NCBI GenBank assembly: GCA_019916065.1
Contig: CM034234.1
Span: 13,684,520 to 13,748,519, forward strand
Direction: 5' to 3'
Source: Vitellaria paradoxa
Taxonomy: Eukaryota; Streptophyta; Magnoliopsida; Ericales; Sapotaceae
DNA length: 64,000 nucleotides
Of the stretch, positions 30,195 to 43,466 are shown piece by piece (within the stretch, counting starts at the first letter, position 1; each line of letters begins with the position of its first letter). Both the position numbers and the translations under genes were made by a program. The notes below the pieces were generated by a model. That model searched no databases, was not told the origin of the DNA, and saw only the letters and a program-made list of their open reading frames with translations.

Positions 30195-32192
30195 GTGAAC
30201 TAAATTTTTATTTTAAAAAATATAGTTAAACTTTAATTTTCTTAAAAAAATTATTAAAAATTAAATATTTCAATTAAAATTTTACTTTTAATATAATTAA
30301 AACTTAAATTTTGAGTACATACATAACAATATAACTAATTGATTTGATGTTTGTATATTTTTAATCATTAGACTTATTCAATAGTCAGAATTACTTCTTT
30401 CTCTCCCTATTTTAATTGTCTTTTTAGTCATTTTATGTGAAAACATAATCTCTTTTATACATAAAAGTTTTTCAATTATTATTTTAAAAAATTGTGATAA
30501 TATTTGTAATAAATAATAAAATTCTACACATTTATTAAACTTTAATTTAAACTATAATAAATAATAATAAAATTGTAATAAATATATATTTAAACTTTAA
30601 TTTTCTTTAAAAAGTTATTACAAAATAAATATTTAAATTAAAATTTTAATGTAAATGTGCTTAAAACTAAAATTTTAAATACATATATTTTTACACTCTT
30701 TGTGCCATTTATATAATTAGAATACTTAAAATTTTGAATTTGAAATATTTTCAACCATTGGATTTGGTCAATGGTTAGAATTATTTTTCTTTTTTCTCTT
30801 TACTTTGATTGTCTTTTTGGTCATTTCGTATGAAAATATACTCTCTCATTTTCCCCCCTTTTTCTAAATACGTTTGATATAAAAGTTTTAAATTAATATT
30901 TTAAAAAATGTGATAACATTTGTAATAAATAATAAAATTTTATACTTTTATTAAACATTGCATGGATATCTTAATTTTTTTTGATTAGTAATTTTTGTAG
31001 TTTTTCGTGTAAATTTACTTTATAAATTTAAATTTGAGTTATTTGTACGTCAAATTATATTTCTATATTTTTACCCACGGACAATTATGAGTGCATATAT
31101 ATATATATATATATGTTAACTGTTGCAATATTTAAGAATTTAAGATTTTAATTTATATATGTGTTAACTATTCATTAACTTAATTTTTTTAGTAAATCTC
31201 TTCTTAAATGACACTCCTTGATGGATGATTATTTGGTTAATTTATGGAAGATTTTTCACGAAAGTTAATCAATAGTTAAAGTTAAAATAAATTAGAATTT
31301 TTAATTTCTTATTGTTATAATTATAAGATTTAATGGATTTGACCAAAGACTAAATAATGCAAACTATCATTTTCTTACTTTTAATTGTATAAATTAAATA
31401 TAAAGAAAATTTTAATTTTTGATTTGCACAAAATTATAAAAATTAAGCAAGCGCTTTAGATCAAGATTAGACAATTTTATTATTTAGAAAAGATTATTAA
31501 TTTATCAAATATTAATTTAAAGATGTTTTAAAAAAGAAAATAAATTTTCTTTATATTTATATTTTTAACAACTATATTAAAATAATTTTTAGGTCAAAAG
31601 AAGCACGAAAAGTCAAGATCATGTTTTGTTTCTTTGCTTTAAGAAATAATATGAGTATTTTAATTTATTTTTGCAAAATTTTTTTATTATGTAACATTAC
31701 CTAATATATTCTTATAAATCTCATTATTTGGAGTTCCTTTTTTACTATTTTTTATCAGAAGTTGTAGTTTTGAAATTGATGAGATTTATAAAAAGTTAAT
31801 GAAAATTAAGAAGAATTGGTAATTTTTTTTTTTTTATAAAATTTGAAGATCCAAGCACTCGCTTGATTATCATTTCACTTTCCTTTTTTTTAAGCTAGCA
31901 CAATTTAATCATTTACTATAAATTATTTTAAAATTAGAAATGCCATCGTTTGGATTGGTGATCATTCAGTAGATTGCCAACTTTGGAATGGTGGTCGTCC
32001 CTTTCCATTTCTAATTTTAAGGGTTGGAATGGTCATCATTCCGGGGCATGGTGTTCTGCAGATTGTCAAAGTTTGGAACCCTTTAGCTTGTGTGTATAAA
32101 TAATTTATCCATTAGGTTGTATAGATTTTCTGTCCCAAAGCCAAAGATACAGTGAACCACTTTCAGGTGATTAAAAAAACATATAAATAAAA
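30195..32192. other. AT-rich UGT 3' flank of copy 4, no gene
   Basis: Paralogous to 18045-18930 and then, beyond a (TA)n run at 31097-31116, to the 5640-6500 type flank (GGTTGGAATGGTCATCATTCC near 32020). The break with copy 3 at AATTATGAG/AATTATCAG near 31090 marks where copy 3's deletion joined a UGT fragment. Confidence 0.6.
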
Positions 32193-32348
32193 TCAAGTAA
32201 TTTCAATAAAGTTATCTTTAGCAAAGACAGCAAGCAAAACCCCGCCACCGGTGGATTGTAAAAAGACCATCTTAGACTCCCAGACAAGATTTGATTGAAC
32301 ATTGTCTCTCAGATTGGTAATCTCTTTTTGCTCCCCCCTCAACCACAA
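32193..32348 (-). pseudogene. Exon-like open frame of unknown gene
   Basis: 52 codons read open after a TTGTAG acceptor-like site and end in TGA; the frame includes EQKEITNLRDNVQSNL and TGGGVLLAVFAKDNFIE. A second coiled-coil-like frame on the same strand at about 32735-32893 includes EKLSDLIVEIDNEIEERN. They might be remnants of one gene interrupted by the copia element that follows. I recognise no family; could be chance. Confidence 0.2.
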
Positions 32349-32949
32349 CTACAAAACTTAATGGTTTCAAAAGGGCTAAATGAGTTGAAAGATTAAGCTC
32401 CTATCCATGAAAGCAAATCCCTGGAAAAAGAAAAAAAAAAGAGCAATTTACAGATCATTTTAGTTATTTTCAATGTATAAACTCAACTAAACACAAAACC
32501 AAATGAACCTAATTACGAAGGATCTTAAGATACAAATATTTCACAATATTAACACGAGTTTAAAGCTTGAAAAAAAATAAAGGTTAATAACAGTAATTCT
32601 CAGCAATTATAAACAACAACTAGTTTATAAATTCCAAAAAATTAGATTACAAGATGTTACATCCCTACGAGGTAACATCTCAAAACACTTTATAAACATA
32701 GTCTGATTGATTACATTTTTACACATTTATATCAGATTGTGTCTTCAATTTTTGAACAATTTGTTGAAAATAGGTCTCTCGAATTTAGCCTTCAAAGCAT
32801 TCCTCTCTTCTATCTCATTATCGATCTCCACAATCAGATCGCTCAGTTTTTCCTTCAACAACCCAATCTCAAATTCTTTCTCTACTTTTTCTCTATAATC
32901 TCAACTTTCATCTATTCGAAAATGATCTCTATTTGTTTTGAGGCAGTGC

Positions 32950-35296
32950 TGTTAGGCCCACAAGCACTTGTAAAGCCCGCAACGGAAGCGCACACACAAA
33001 TAAGCAAAGAAAAAAAATTTAGAGCACTCAACACAAGAATTTTTAACGTGGTTCGATCCCTCAAAAGACCTACATCCACAATCCCAAAAAGCGATAATAT
33101 ACTCAACTCAATATTAAACTATTACAATTTTTGCACGGACAAAATTGTAAAACCCTCTCCCACTCACACAACCCAAAAACCTAATTACACCCACACTTTG
33201 GTAACACAGGTTTTTAGTTGTCTCCTTGGTACATATAACAACTTCCCGCCTTTTTATAGGAGCCAAGCCTCCCATTTTTTATTCCATCTCCCGATGTGGG
33301 ATTTGGGGAGCCAACACAACAAATCCTCCCTTTCCCCAAATTCCCATATACTTCAACAGTGTCAGAAAAATGCACTCTTTTCTCGATCTTCTGACTCTTC
33401 TCTGATTTCTGACTCTTCGGGGGATAATCATCCAAATAATAAATATTCTTTCCCTTCTTCTTCCCTTGCATTATCAAGCTACAACCTCTATATACATTGC
33501 ACTGATTCCCAATACCCACATACTTGTATCCATGTGAAGCCATCTCACCCAAAGAAATTATATTCGCTCCAGCAGAAAATACATATTTCACATTGGGAAT
33601 ATTTTTGATAACACCATTGTGGAGTTTCAGGCAAACTCTTCCAACACCTTTAATCTTCTGCTTCAATTTATTACCCACATTAATGTAACCAAAATCTCCA
33701 TCAGCGTGCAAAATGTCAAACATAGCTCGATCTCTGCATATATGAAAGTCAGAAGCAGAATCCCATACCCAACCAGAATAGTTTTCAGTAGAACCATCAT
33801 CCATAGTGTGCAACAAGAAATCACCAGAATCATTAACCACATTAACAGAGGAATCACTAACCTTCATCTTCTCTTGCAGTTGTTTCAAACCCTTCAAGTC
33901 TTCCTTGAACTTTGGATAACTTTTCTGTATATGACCATTCGCTCCACAATAATAGCACTCGACATTGCTCATATCTCTCTGTCGAGATTTAGATCTATCA
34001 CGACGGTCAACTTTCTTCTTCCGACTCCTCCCTCGCTAAGAACTTTCTACAGCTAGCAATTGACTGTCTCCAGGATTGCCTCCATTTCTCATTATCTTGT
34101 CATTCTCCTTTATAACCGTAATCACCTCATTCAGTGTCAGATTTTTCTTCCCAATTAACATCGACTGAACCAATGGTTTGTATGACCTGGATAATGAAGC
34201 TAACAAGAGCAACGCCTGTTCTTCGTCTTCAACCTCTCCCCTGTGTTCAACAACTAACATGCTAGCTGGTTAAAAATATTAATGTGGTCATGAATATTAC
34301 CTCATTCATCCATTCTCAATGAGTACAAATCCAATTTCATGCAAAGATGGCTTGCCATGGACTTTGAAGCGAACACGCTCTCCAACTTGTCCCATAACAC
34401 TTTCGATGACGTCTCATTCAATACCGTGTATTTAATCTGCGGTGCAAGTGCCAACCAAATTGTACTGACAGCTTTCCTTTGAACAGCTTTCCAATCATTA
34501 TCCTTCATCTCATCTGGTTTTGTATCTTCTAATGCAATATCAAGACCCTGTTGCACTAGGTAGTCTTGAATTGTACTCTGCCACAATGTAAAATTGCTCT
34601 TTCCATCAAATAAAGAGACTTCAAACTTTAGTGTAGACATGGTGCTTAATATCCTTTTCAATTAAACACTTCAATAATATACACCAAAGCAACCAATAAC
34701 TAGCAACTCACAATGTAGTAAAGGAATTCACCAACATCAATAGCCAACAATGCAGCAAATACCACAATCAAAGCCTAACTTGAGAAAACTAACCTCAAAA
34801 CCAGAATGTCAAAATTAGGCAAGACTAACCTCTTCCAAAATTGCTGCTAATGTGACACCCATTGCTCATTTTTTCCTCTTCTTCTCCCAAGCTGGAACCT
34901 TCAGCTCTGATACCACTTGTTGGGCCCACAAGCACTTGTAAAGCCCGCAACGGAATCGCACACACAAATAAGGAAAGAAAAAAAATTTAGAGTACTCAAC
35001 ACAAGAATTTTTAACGTGGTTCGGTCCCTCAAAAGACCTACATCCACGATCCCAAAAAAGGATAATATACTCAACTCAATATTAAACTATTACAATTTTT
35101 GCACGAACAAAATTGTAAAACCCTCTCCCACTCACACAACCCAAAAACTCAATTACACCCACACTTTGGTAACACAGGTTTTTAGTTGTGTCCTTGGTAC
35201 ATATAACAACTATGGGGGAATGCCCTTTTTATAGGAGCCAAGCCTCCCATTTTTTATTTCATCTCCCGATGTGGGATTTGGGGAGCCAACACAACA
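32950..35296 (-). mobile_element. Truncated copia LTR retrotransposon, gag-only
   Basis: LTRs 32950-33321 and 34918-35296 start TGTTRGGCCCACAAGC and end CCAACACAACA; AGTGC flanks both sides (32945-32949, 35297-35301). On the - strand, AGTGGTATCAGAGC just inside the 5' LTR is the initiator-Met tRNA primer site typical of copia, and GGGGAAAGGGAGGATT beside the 3' LTR is the polypurine tract. The LTRs differ at a handful of sites plus a short indel. Integrase, reverse transcriptase and RNase H are absent. The plus-strand frame 32739-33608 runs into the LTR and is not a gene. Confidence 0.93.
33214..34661 (-). pseudogene. Copia gag and start of protease, broken
   Basis: 34302-34661 encodes the copia gag N-terminus (FDGKSNFTLWQSTIQDYL, then LWDKLESVFASKS). 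The frame stops at a TGA after LYSLRMDE, resumes with EDEEQALLLLASLSRSYK (to ~34036), and continues at 33972 with CYYCGANGHIQKSY, a CCHC zinc knuckle whose last Cys is Tyr. WDSASDFHIC corresponds to the protease active-site region but lacks the normal DSG order. The frame then runs into the 3' LTR. Non-functional. Confidence 0.85.
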
Positions 35297-35301
35297 AGTG
35301 C

Positions 35302-36324
35302 AGCAGCAACTATCATCATAATCTGCCCATTTGAGCGTGGAGAACCCGAAGACCTAGTATTAGGCAATAGGTGCGATTAGATTTCTTTGTTGTCTTTGAT
35401 GGTGGAGAGGCTAATTATAAGATGAGCCAACGAGGGTTGGACACCTCCAACCTAACGGTTGCATTAGAGAATGCCAAAGTAGTTGTAGAAAGAAAAATAG
35501 AAGAAGAGAGAAAAATGCAATTAGAGTTATTGATTTAATCTTAGTTTAAAAAAATAAAAAAAAAATTATGTTTTTAAAAAAACTGAGATTTAAATTTAAG
35601 ACTCTTGAATCCCTCTAGGTCACTCAGTCTGGCGCTCCTCCCATGTGCTACACATGATAGAATATGTACAATGTCATTCTTTTATTTAATTTTACTTTGA
35701 AAAAAATAATTATATCCATGGCATCTTTCATTTTTCTCACTAAAGAATAAGTCATTTTTTGAAAACTAAATGACTTATTTTATCATGAAAAGAATCAACC
35801 TTGATAAAATATTTGTAAAATTACTTTCTATAAAGTGTAATATCTATCACTAAATTAAATAATTTTAACCCTTAGACTGAACATCTTGTTAATTTTTGTT
35901 GCATTCTATTAAAAAAGTTTATCTTATTTAGTCATTTATTTAAAATTAAAAGTAATTTTCAGTAACTAATATATTACTATAATGATTGATTTCATTGAAT
36001 TAATTTTTATTAAAATAATTGTTCATTATTATAATGGTTTATTTTATAAAATTAAAATTATTTTTAAAATAACTAAATATTAAAATGATTTATTTTATTA
36101 AAATATGGATATTTTTAATAATTAATGATTTATTGTTAAATTATATTTTTATAAGGGTATAATATAATTATTTACTCATATTTTTATTTTATTCTACGTT
36201 TATTTTAAGGTGTGAATATTTACACTCCTCTATTAATTTCCTTTACTTCACAAACTTTAATGATAAAAATAATGCGAAGTGAGAAACAAGAAATGCATTT
36301 ATTCCTTTCCTTATTTTACCTTAC
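35302..36324. other. Spacer, no recognisable gene
   Basis: AT-rich. 35302-35540 is somewhat less AT-rich and could belong to the host sequence interrupted by the copia element, but no convincing frame continues across it. Confidence 0.5.
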
Positions 36325-36327
36325 TAA

Positions 36328-36997
36328 GGGTGTGTTTGGCGCACTAAATTTTTGTGAAAATCTTTTAAAACCTCTGAAATTTTTTGAAAATCTCTATACA
36401 TTTTTACACATTCCCACATTCTCAAAATTCAAAAAAAGTTCAATACTTTTCAAAAAAAGTTGATAATTAGAATTCGGTTAATCAAATAGCAAAAATTTTT
36501 CGCCATTCTTTCCATGAACTCTCAAGTTTTATACATTTTTACACATTCTCACCTTCTAAAAAAAGTTCAATACCTTTCAAAAAAAAGTCGATAATTAAAA
36601 TTCAATTAATCAAAAAGCAAAAAATTTTTGACCATTCTTACCATAAACTTTCAAGCGACTGAATAACACTAACTTTGACTATTTTTTGTGGGGTCGTAAA
36701 AATCGTTCCAATGGATTGTAGAAATCATTCTGACGGTTTTGTGCAGCCAACTTCCGTCGAAACGGTTTTTACGATCTATTTGCACAGATTGTAGTGCAAA
36801 AAAGTCATGACTATCCAAAATTTTGAATCTATCCAAAATTTTAAATCCATCCAAATGAAAGTTCAATCCGTCATAATGGGAATCTTACTATTCATCTCTA
36901 AAAAACGCGGTTTGAGATGTGTATACTAAATGCAAAAGATTTTTTCAAACTATATTTTATCTTTTTTATCTCATTTTTTATCACTTCAAACTCGCCC
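36328..36997. mobile_element. Tourist-like element, TAA target duplication
   Basis: Ends GGGTGTGTTTGGCGCACT and, reverse-read, GGGCGAGTTTGAAGTG; TAA at 36325-36327 and 36998-37000. Interior ATTGTAGAAATCATTC and AATCCATCCAAATG motifs are the inverted counterparts of those in 1517-2023. 670 bp, no transposase. Confidence 0.75.
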
Positions 36998-37000
36998 TAA

Positions 37001-38361
37001 CCATAAATCATTCTCACGTTCAAATTCATTATTCACACATGCCAAATCTTATTATTCATGTTATTCTTACATTTATTTCAATATTCTCACCGTCAAACTC
37101 TTATCTTTCGGCTTCCAATCAAATGTTCTCCCGTTTCTTCACCATGTGCTTGGTTTTATTAATAATTGTACTAGTCTTGTCACCTCGTCCATCAAGCACG
37201 TTGTAACTTTTTCTCTCTCTCTATTGCACTCAGGTTTCATTCGGAAAGAGATTGAAAGTCAGAAATCTATTTTATTTTATTTATTTTTATTACCATTATT
37301 ATTATTATTATTATTATTTGTGTTTAGCATATAAAGAATTTTTCGTGGCTATTTTGTTTATATAGCATATTTACCTTTTACAATATAAAAGAATAATTTG
37401 AATCATTAAAAAAAAAAAAAACTAATAAACTAACTAACTAGCTAAAACTAAAAGTTACCAAACAAAACAGCATTATAGTACTAAAATCGACCTTTAGGGG
37501 CCAATTAGATGCTACAAAATGTGGCCTCCATAAATAATACACATTTATAAGTTTTGATGTGATGTTTTTTACTTAGTTTGGGAAGTAAAATTTATCCCCT
37601 CTAAAAATTATCTTCCCTTCTTAATCTTGAAAGAATGTGTATTTTTTTTGGAGAGAGTTTGAGCTCTCCAAAAATTATCCCCTCTTATATGGACTAAATT
37701 TTACTTTTATGCCCCTTCTCATCCCTCTCAAACCTACAAAATGTATTTTATATTAGAAATAAATTCTTTTTTTCTAATGAAAAAATGTATTAAAAAATTG
37801 TATTAATAAAAATAAAAAAATATATATTTTTTTTCAAATAGGGGATCGTGTGATTAAAAGAATATATTTTTTCTAAATAGGAGGTGATGTGATTTTAAGA
37901 TAATAATATTATTTTTTAGCAAATTTATACAAAATTACACATATATTGATATTTTTTAAATAAGGAGAAAAAAATAAGCGACTAAGAAAGTTTCGGATAA
38001 ATTTGGATGTTACTGTCTACGAAACTAAGTTATATATTTTATAAAGTTTAATTTATTAATAACATAATTTATTTATAATTAATTTGTCTAAAATTAATTT
38101 GTACTAGTTGGTTTTCACATTATATAATTAACATAAACATATAATGAAGTTTGGATAACCAAGTTTGGGACACCAAAAGGGCAAAAGAGTTATTTGACTG
38201 TTTTTTCCATTATTCACCTCCCCTTATTTATAAAACATCCAAACCAAGTCAAAAGTTATCTCCCTCCATAAACATCACATCAATGTGGGCCAACCCTTTA
38301 AAAATAATACCCCATCTTATCTTATACCCCATCTAAAACTTATCCCCCTGAAATTTTAGCA
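37001..38361. other. AT-rich spacer, no recognisable gene
   Basis: Contains a CTCTCTCTC and a TTATTATTATTA microsatellite (37211 and 37291) and low-complexity frames only. Confidence 0.55.
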
Positions 38362-39600
38362 CTATCTGTCACGCCCCGAAATCCACGATTGGGGACGTGG
38401 GAACGAAACCCAAAACTAAATATCAAAATATGAAAATGTATAATATCAAAACAAATGCTAATTAAAATAAGTATTATTCAATTTCTTGAATATTCAAGAT
38501 AAGTTTAAAATGCCCTAAAAATTGGCTACAAAACCATGCCACAAATATGAGTCCAAATCAAAATTCCATTATAATATAATTTAAATGTTGGAATGCAAAA
38601 TAAAACAAATCATCCAGCTATAACAACCCAAGACGGCTAGCTAACCCACTGGTACATCACGAGCATCAACCCATGCATTACCAACTGTAATAGGTGGTGA
38701 GTACTAAATTCTACGTGTACTCAGAAAGTGTTTATAAAATATAATTTCTTAACCATGCAAACTATTAACACTAATTAATAAAAATAAAATTTAAAATCTT
38801 AAAATTTTCAAAATATCTATATTCAATCATTACATTCAAATTATAAAGTTACTTAGCCATGATCCCGCAGTCTCATGCTAAAAATAAATCATATCATTTC
38901 ATTCACATAACCACACATCAATATCATACTATGGGTCAGGTACTCTGCAAGTTTAGTCTGTGGCCTCAGAACTAAATCCAAAATAAATCCCCAGGTCTAA
39001 GCCGTGGGGTACAACTAGTCCCGCAGTCCTAGATGTACTCATCATATCCCCAAATCTCAGTCATAGGGTACAATTGGTCCCGCAATCCTAATTGTACTCA
39101 TCACATCACTACAAAAAATCACACAATTACCGACCAAAATTTAGTCGCTAAAGGGTATAATTTAGTCGGTGAAACATTTCCCGACCAAATTTATTTGGTC
39201 GGTATTTGGTCGGCGAAGGCTCGTCGGGAAAACTTTTTCCGACCAAAAAATCATTTGGTCGGCAAATGTAAAACCTTTTTCCCGACTAATTGGTCGACAA
39301 AGAATTTTTAATGGAAAAAAATACAAAATCCTTTGCCGACCAATTGGTCGGCAATTCTTCACTTTTCCCGACCAATTGGTCGGCAATTGTACACTTTCCC
39401 CGACCAATTGGTCGGCAAAAAGTTTAGAATTGAAAATTTAAATTAATTTAAAAAATAAAAATTTAAATGTGGTGCCACGTGGCATTATTTGTTGACATGT
39501 CATTATACCACATGGCACCTTGGTGTTGTGCCACGTGTCGATCTATCATTATGCCACGTGTCATCTCTATATTTTTGAGATTTTTGTTGTTGTTGTTGGT

Positions 39601-39662
39601 GAGACTCGAACTTATGCTATCTCTTTGGAAGCTGGCGTGTTTGGCCACTAGGCCAAGCTTTC
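39601..39662 (-). repeat. tRNA-like/SINE-like segment inside the CACTA element
   Basis: On the - strand an A-box-like TGGCCTAGTGG and a B-box-like AGTTCGAGTCTC sit ~40 bp apart, followed by CAACAACAACAAC. This could be a SINE head or tRNA remnant captured by the transposon; too short and diverged for a tRNA gene call. Confidence 0.4.
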
Positions 39663-39734
39663 ATTTGTATATATATTTTACATATATATATATATTAAAA
39701 AATTTTAATACTTTTGCCGACCAATTGGTCGGGA

Positions 39735-40375
39735 AAAGTTCCCTTTAGCGACCAATTGGTCGCCAAAAGTGTTAAAATTTTTATTATTTTTATTTAATTA
39801 TTTTAACTTTCTTTGTAATAATTTTTTTACACTTTTCCCGACCAATTGGTCGGGAAAAGTTCCCTTAAATTTTTATTATTTTTATTTAATTATTTTAACT
39901 TTCTTTGTAATAATTTTTTTACACTTTTCCCGACCAATTGATCGGAAAAAATTCCCTTAAATTTTTATTATTTTTATTTAATTATTTTAACTTTCTTTGT
40001 AATAATTTTTTACACTTTTCCCGACCAATTGGTCGGGAAAAGTTCCCTTAAATTTTTATTATTTTTATTTAATTATTTAACTTTTTTTGTAATAATTTTT
40101 TTACACTTTTCCCGACCAATTGGTCGAGAAAAGTTCCCTTAAATTTTTATTATTTTATTTAATTATTTTAACTTTCTTTGTAATAATTTTTTACCCCTTA
40201 AATTTTTATTATTTTTATTTAATTATTTTAACTTTCTTTGTAATAATTTTTTACACTTTTCTCGACCAATTGGTCGGAAAAAGTTCCCTTAAATTTTATT
40301 ATTTTTATTTAATTATTTTAGCTCTCTTTGTAATAATTTTTTTACACTTTTCCCGACCAATTAGTCGGGAAAAGT
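39735..40375. repeat. ~90-105-bp tandem repeats in the CACTA element
   Basis: About seven copies of a unit made of TTCCCTTAAATTTTTATTAT, an AT-rich middle, CTTTGTAATAATTTTTT and CACTTTTCCCGACCAATTGG. One unit (around 40130-40200) lacks its GACCAATTGG part. Confidence 0.85.
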
Positions 40376-42581
40376 TCGCCTTTAGCGACCAAATTTATAT
40401 TTGGTCGGGAAAAGTTGCCTTTTAGCGACCAATTAGTCGGGAAAAGTTATCCTTTGGCGACTAACATTTTTTTGGTCGGGGAAAAGTGACTATTGGCGAC
40501 TAAATTTATATTTGGTCGGGAAAAGTCACCTTTAACGACCAAATTTATATTTGGTCGGGAAAAATGATCGTCAAAAGTGTGATTTGTTGTAGTGCATCCC
40601 CAAACCTCAATCATGGAATACATTTGGTCCCGCAGTCCCAGATGTACTCATTTGCCTTAGTAGGCAAACCGATCCCGCAATCCCGGTACTAAATATACGC
40701 TAGAATAATTCGTACATACATTTCGTAGGTTTCTATTTACTGGTTATGCTAACCACTCTACGCAGGATTTGGGGCTTTCAACCATTGGGTTCTAGCACCC
40801 ACTATTTCTAGTACCCTTAATGACCCCAATAACCCAAAAATCATATCTCAAGTAATTCCTTTTATTAATAGCACAACATACACAAAAGTTCTTCCTAATT
40901 TGATTTTTGTGTGTTCTTCCCTTTACTTTATAAGTTTTATGAAGTGTGAATGTGTTTCGGCCTAAGTTTCATGTTGCCCTTTCAAAAAAATATTCTCATA
41001 CCAGATTTATCAAATAAATATCATGCAACCATATTTAGGAATATATATATGCAACTAGCTTGATAAATAAAATTTTATATCAAGCATGTCATGACAATGA
41101 AGGATTCAAGACATAAAGTTTGATAATTCATAAAAAATAGAAAATGAAATATTTTACACTAATTCAAAAGCCTAAAATACTTATAATTAAGTCCAGTTTC
41201 ATAAAAACATGATCTAAAATTTATTCATAAAACCATATAATACAGATTTTAAAAATACTAAATGGGTATTTCTGTTAGAACCATACAGAACAGCTCACTT
41301 TCATAATTTTTATAAAATATATTTTAAATCTAAAAATTTTGAAATTTTTACAGAAAGCTCATTCATATATCTAGTTTAACATATAAAAATTTCAAAAATT
41401 ATATCAACTTTTATCTTTACCTTTTATACCAAAAATCTGACTGTTATTAGTACAGCAACGTAAACCAAACAGCCAGGTTTCAATATTTTTATAAAATAAA
41501 ATATTACTCAAAAGTTTATAAAATATTTACTGTAAAATCTCTAACATGTCTAGTTTCATATATAAAAGTTTTAGAAATTAATTTAATCTCTAGATATCAT
41601 TTTTATACCAAACATCAAACTCCTATCAGCACATCAATTTAAAACAAACAGTCAAATTTCACGATTTTTGTAAAATCCATTGTAACTCAAAAAAATATGA
41701 AACTTTTACTGGATACTATTTGGATATGTACTCCCATATATATAAATATTGAAAATTAATTCGACCTCTAAGTATGAATTTCATATAAAAATAGCGTGTT
41801 GATCAAGGTACAGAATCCCAACCAATCAGTCAAGTTTGACTATTTTTAATAAATTCATTTAAATTCCAAAAGTATGAAATTTTTATGGGAAACTCGTATA
41901 CATGTCTGATTTAACATATAAAATTTTCGTGAATTAAATCGATCTCTAAGTATGATTTTTGTGGAAAAACAGTGTATCCATTTTAGTGTGAAAGTTCCAG
42001 AATTTCACAAAATTAAGAATCAATTCATAGATCAAATTTTTCATATCTTGCACACCCACATATATATACATGACATGATAAGAAAAATTATATCAAATAA
42101 ACACAATCCCACCTACCTCACTACACACGTAGACAATCGGTGTGTAAAGTAATCAACACCAACTCAAGTTGGCCTTAAACACGATCCGGTAATCGTCTTT
42201 GAAACGGCAATTATGTGTTTTTCCGAAAATCTCTCTATGATCTTTACCAATATACAACCGATGGCATGATCTATCTCTTCGCTCTCTCTTTTAAATTTGA
42301 AAGGCCAAAGTGAAAAGTGCAAAATTTGTTGGTAGAAAACCCTAGATGATGAAGGTTCTTTTAACAACCCTAGAGTCCCCCTCTCTCTTATTCAAATGCA
42401 CTCATAAAACCCTCCTTATTTTCCCTATAACTCCCACAACCTGCCAACTCTAAACCTCCCATCCACATAACATAAAAAAAATAATAATAACACAAATACA
42501 TAAATATAAATGGGGTCCAAGAATATCAGAATTTAAATATTACAAATAAAAAAATCAAAAATTTCAGGTCTTTACACTATC

Positions 42582-43451
42582 CAATCGAGCCCTTATATCC
42601 ATAGCCACCAACTGCCCTCGCCAACTAGAAAAATTCACTTAGGAGGCCTTGGTAGTAAAATTTTTAACAAAAAAAACTATCACTTTTGATTTATGAATGT
42701 TCGGTAAACCACAAACTTTTATCATTTTTCTACATTACTACAGTAACTTCTCAACTTAAAAATTATCAAAAGTTGATAAAATTGCTAAAAGATACTAAAA
42801 GTTACCAAAAGTTACTAAAAAATATTAAAAATTATCAACAATTTTACCAAACACTCAAAAGTTATAAAAAATAGCTAAAAATTATTACTTGCTTCACCAA
42901 CATACCAAAAATTATAACTAACAACTTTTAACAAAAAAATATTAAAAATTATTAAAAATTGTATCTCCAAACGCCTTTTTACTCTTCGCAAATAGCGTCT
43001 AGATGACCACTAGAACTCCACACTACAAGTTCTGCAAGGGGGAGTTCCACCTGCAATGTGACCTGAATCCTCCCACGACCCTCATGGGATAGCACAATTG
43101 TTTGTAACGCCCAACCAATGATCACCTTCCCTATCTCCGTAGTCCTTTATAAGGAGGAAAAGAAATTAAATTTTGAAAACCTCATAAATCGAAAAAATTT
43201 CAAGGTTCTCTTTTCCTTTCTTCTTCCCTCCCCCCCAAACACATTACAATCTCAAGATAATTAATTCTTGCAATTAGATCTACACACACTAATCCTCACA
43301 ACTCTTGGGATGATTTTTCAATATTTTAATCAGTAAAGGGTAAAGGAAGTAACATATAGGAAAGATATCCAAGCCTTACTTGGTTAAGGGCGAGTGTCAG
43401 TGAAGGAAGACAAAACCAATTTCAATACTTTAAAGCATACAAAAACGGATC
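42582..43451. other. Spacer, no recognisable gene
   Basis: Includes short AAAAGTTACTAAAAATTA-type repeats (42760-42960) and a moderately GC-rich stretch at 42990-43150 without a convincing frame. Confidence 0.5.
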
Positions 43452-43466
43452 AAGAATGCCAAGAGA

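Larger units (their letters stand above)
39107..40594. mobile_element. Non-autonomous CACTA element nested in the solo LTR
   Basis: Ends CACTACAAAAAATCACAC and, reverse-read, CACTACAACAAATCACAC (16 of 18 match) with CAT on both sides (39104-39106, 40595-40597). GACCAATTGGTCGG palindromes recur throughout as subterminal repeats. 1488 bp, no transposase; the open frames inside are repeat-driven. Confidence 0.95.
38367..42576 (+). mobile_element. Solo LTR, ~2.7 kb, interrupted by a CACTA element
   Basis: Begins TGTCACGCCCCGAAATCC and ends GGTCTTTACA, flanked by the 5-bp duplication CTATC (38362-38366 and 42577-42581). With the nested CACTA element and its TSD removed it is about 2.72 kb. TG...CA ends, 5-bp TSD and no internal coding region indicate a solo LTR, probably of a long-LTR Ty3/gypsy element (class is inference). 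Motif CTTTCAACCATTGGGT near 40775 and the end sequences are shared with the solo LTR at 48285-50234. Confidence 0.8.

Noticed and set aside
32739..33608. 289-codon + strand frame
   Set aside because: It crosses from flank into the copia LTR and runs antisense to gag; no protein resemblance.
39033..39441. Frames with repeated RPIGRQ and NWS motifs
   Set aside because: Translations of the GACCAATTGGTCGG subterminal palindromes of the CACTA element in several frames at once.
38367..42576. Possible host gene (many short frames, moderately complex sequence)
   Set aside because: TG...CA ends, exact 5-bp CTATC duplication and shared motifs with 48285-50234 fit a solo LTR, and no frame has continuous coding sense.
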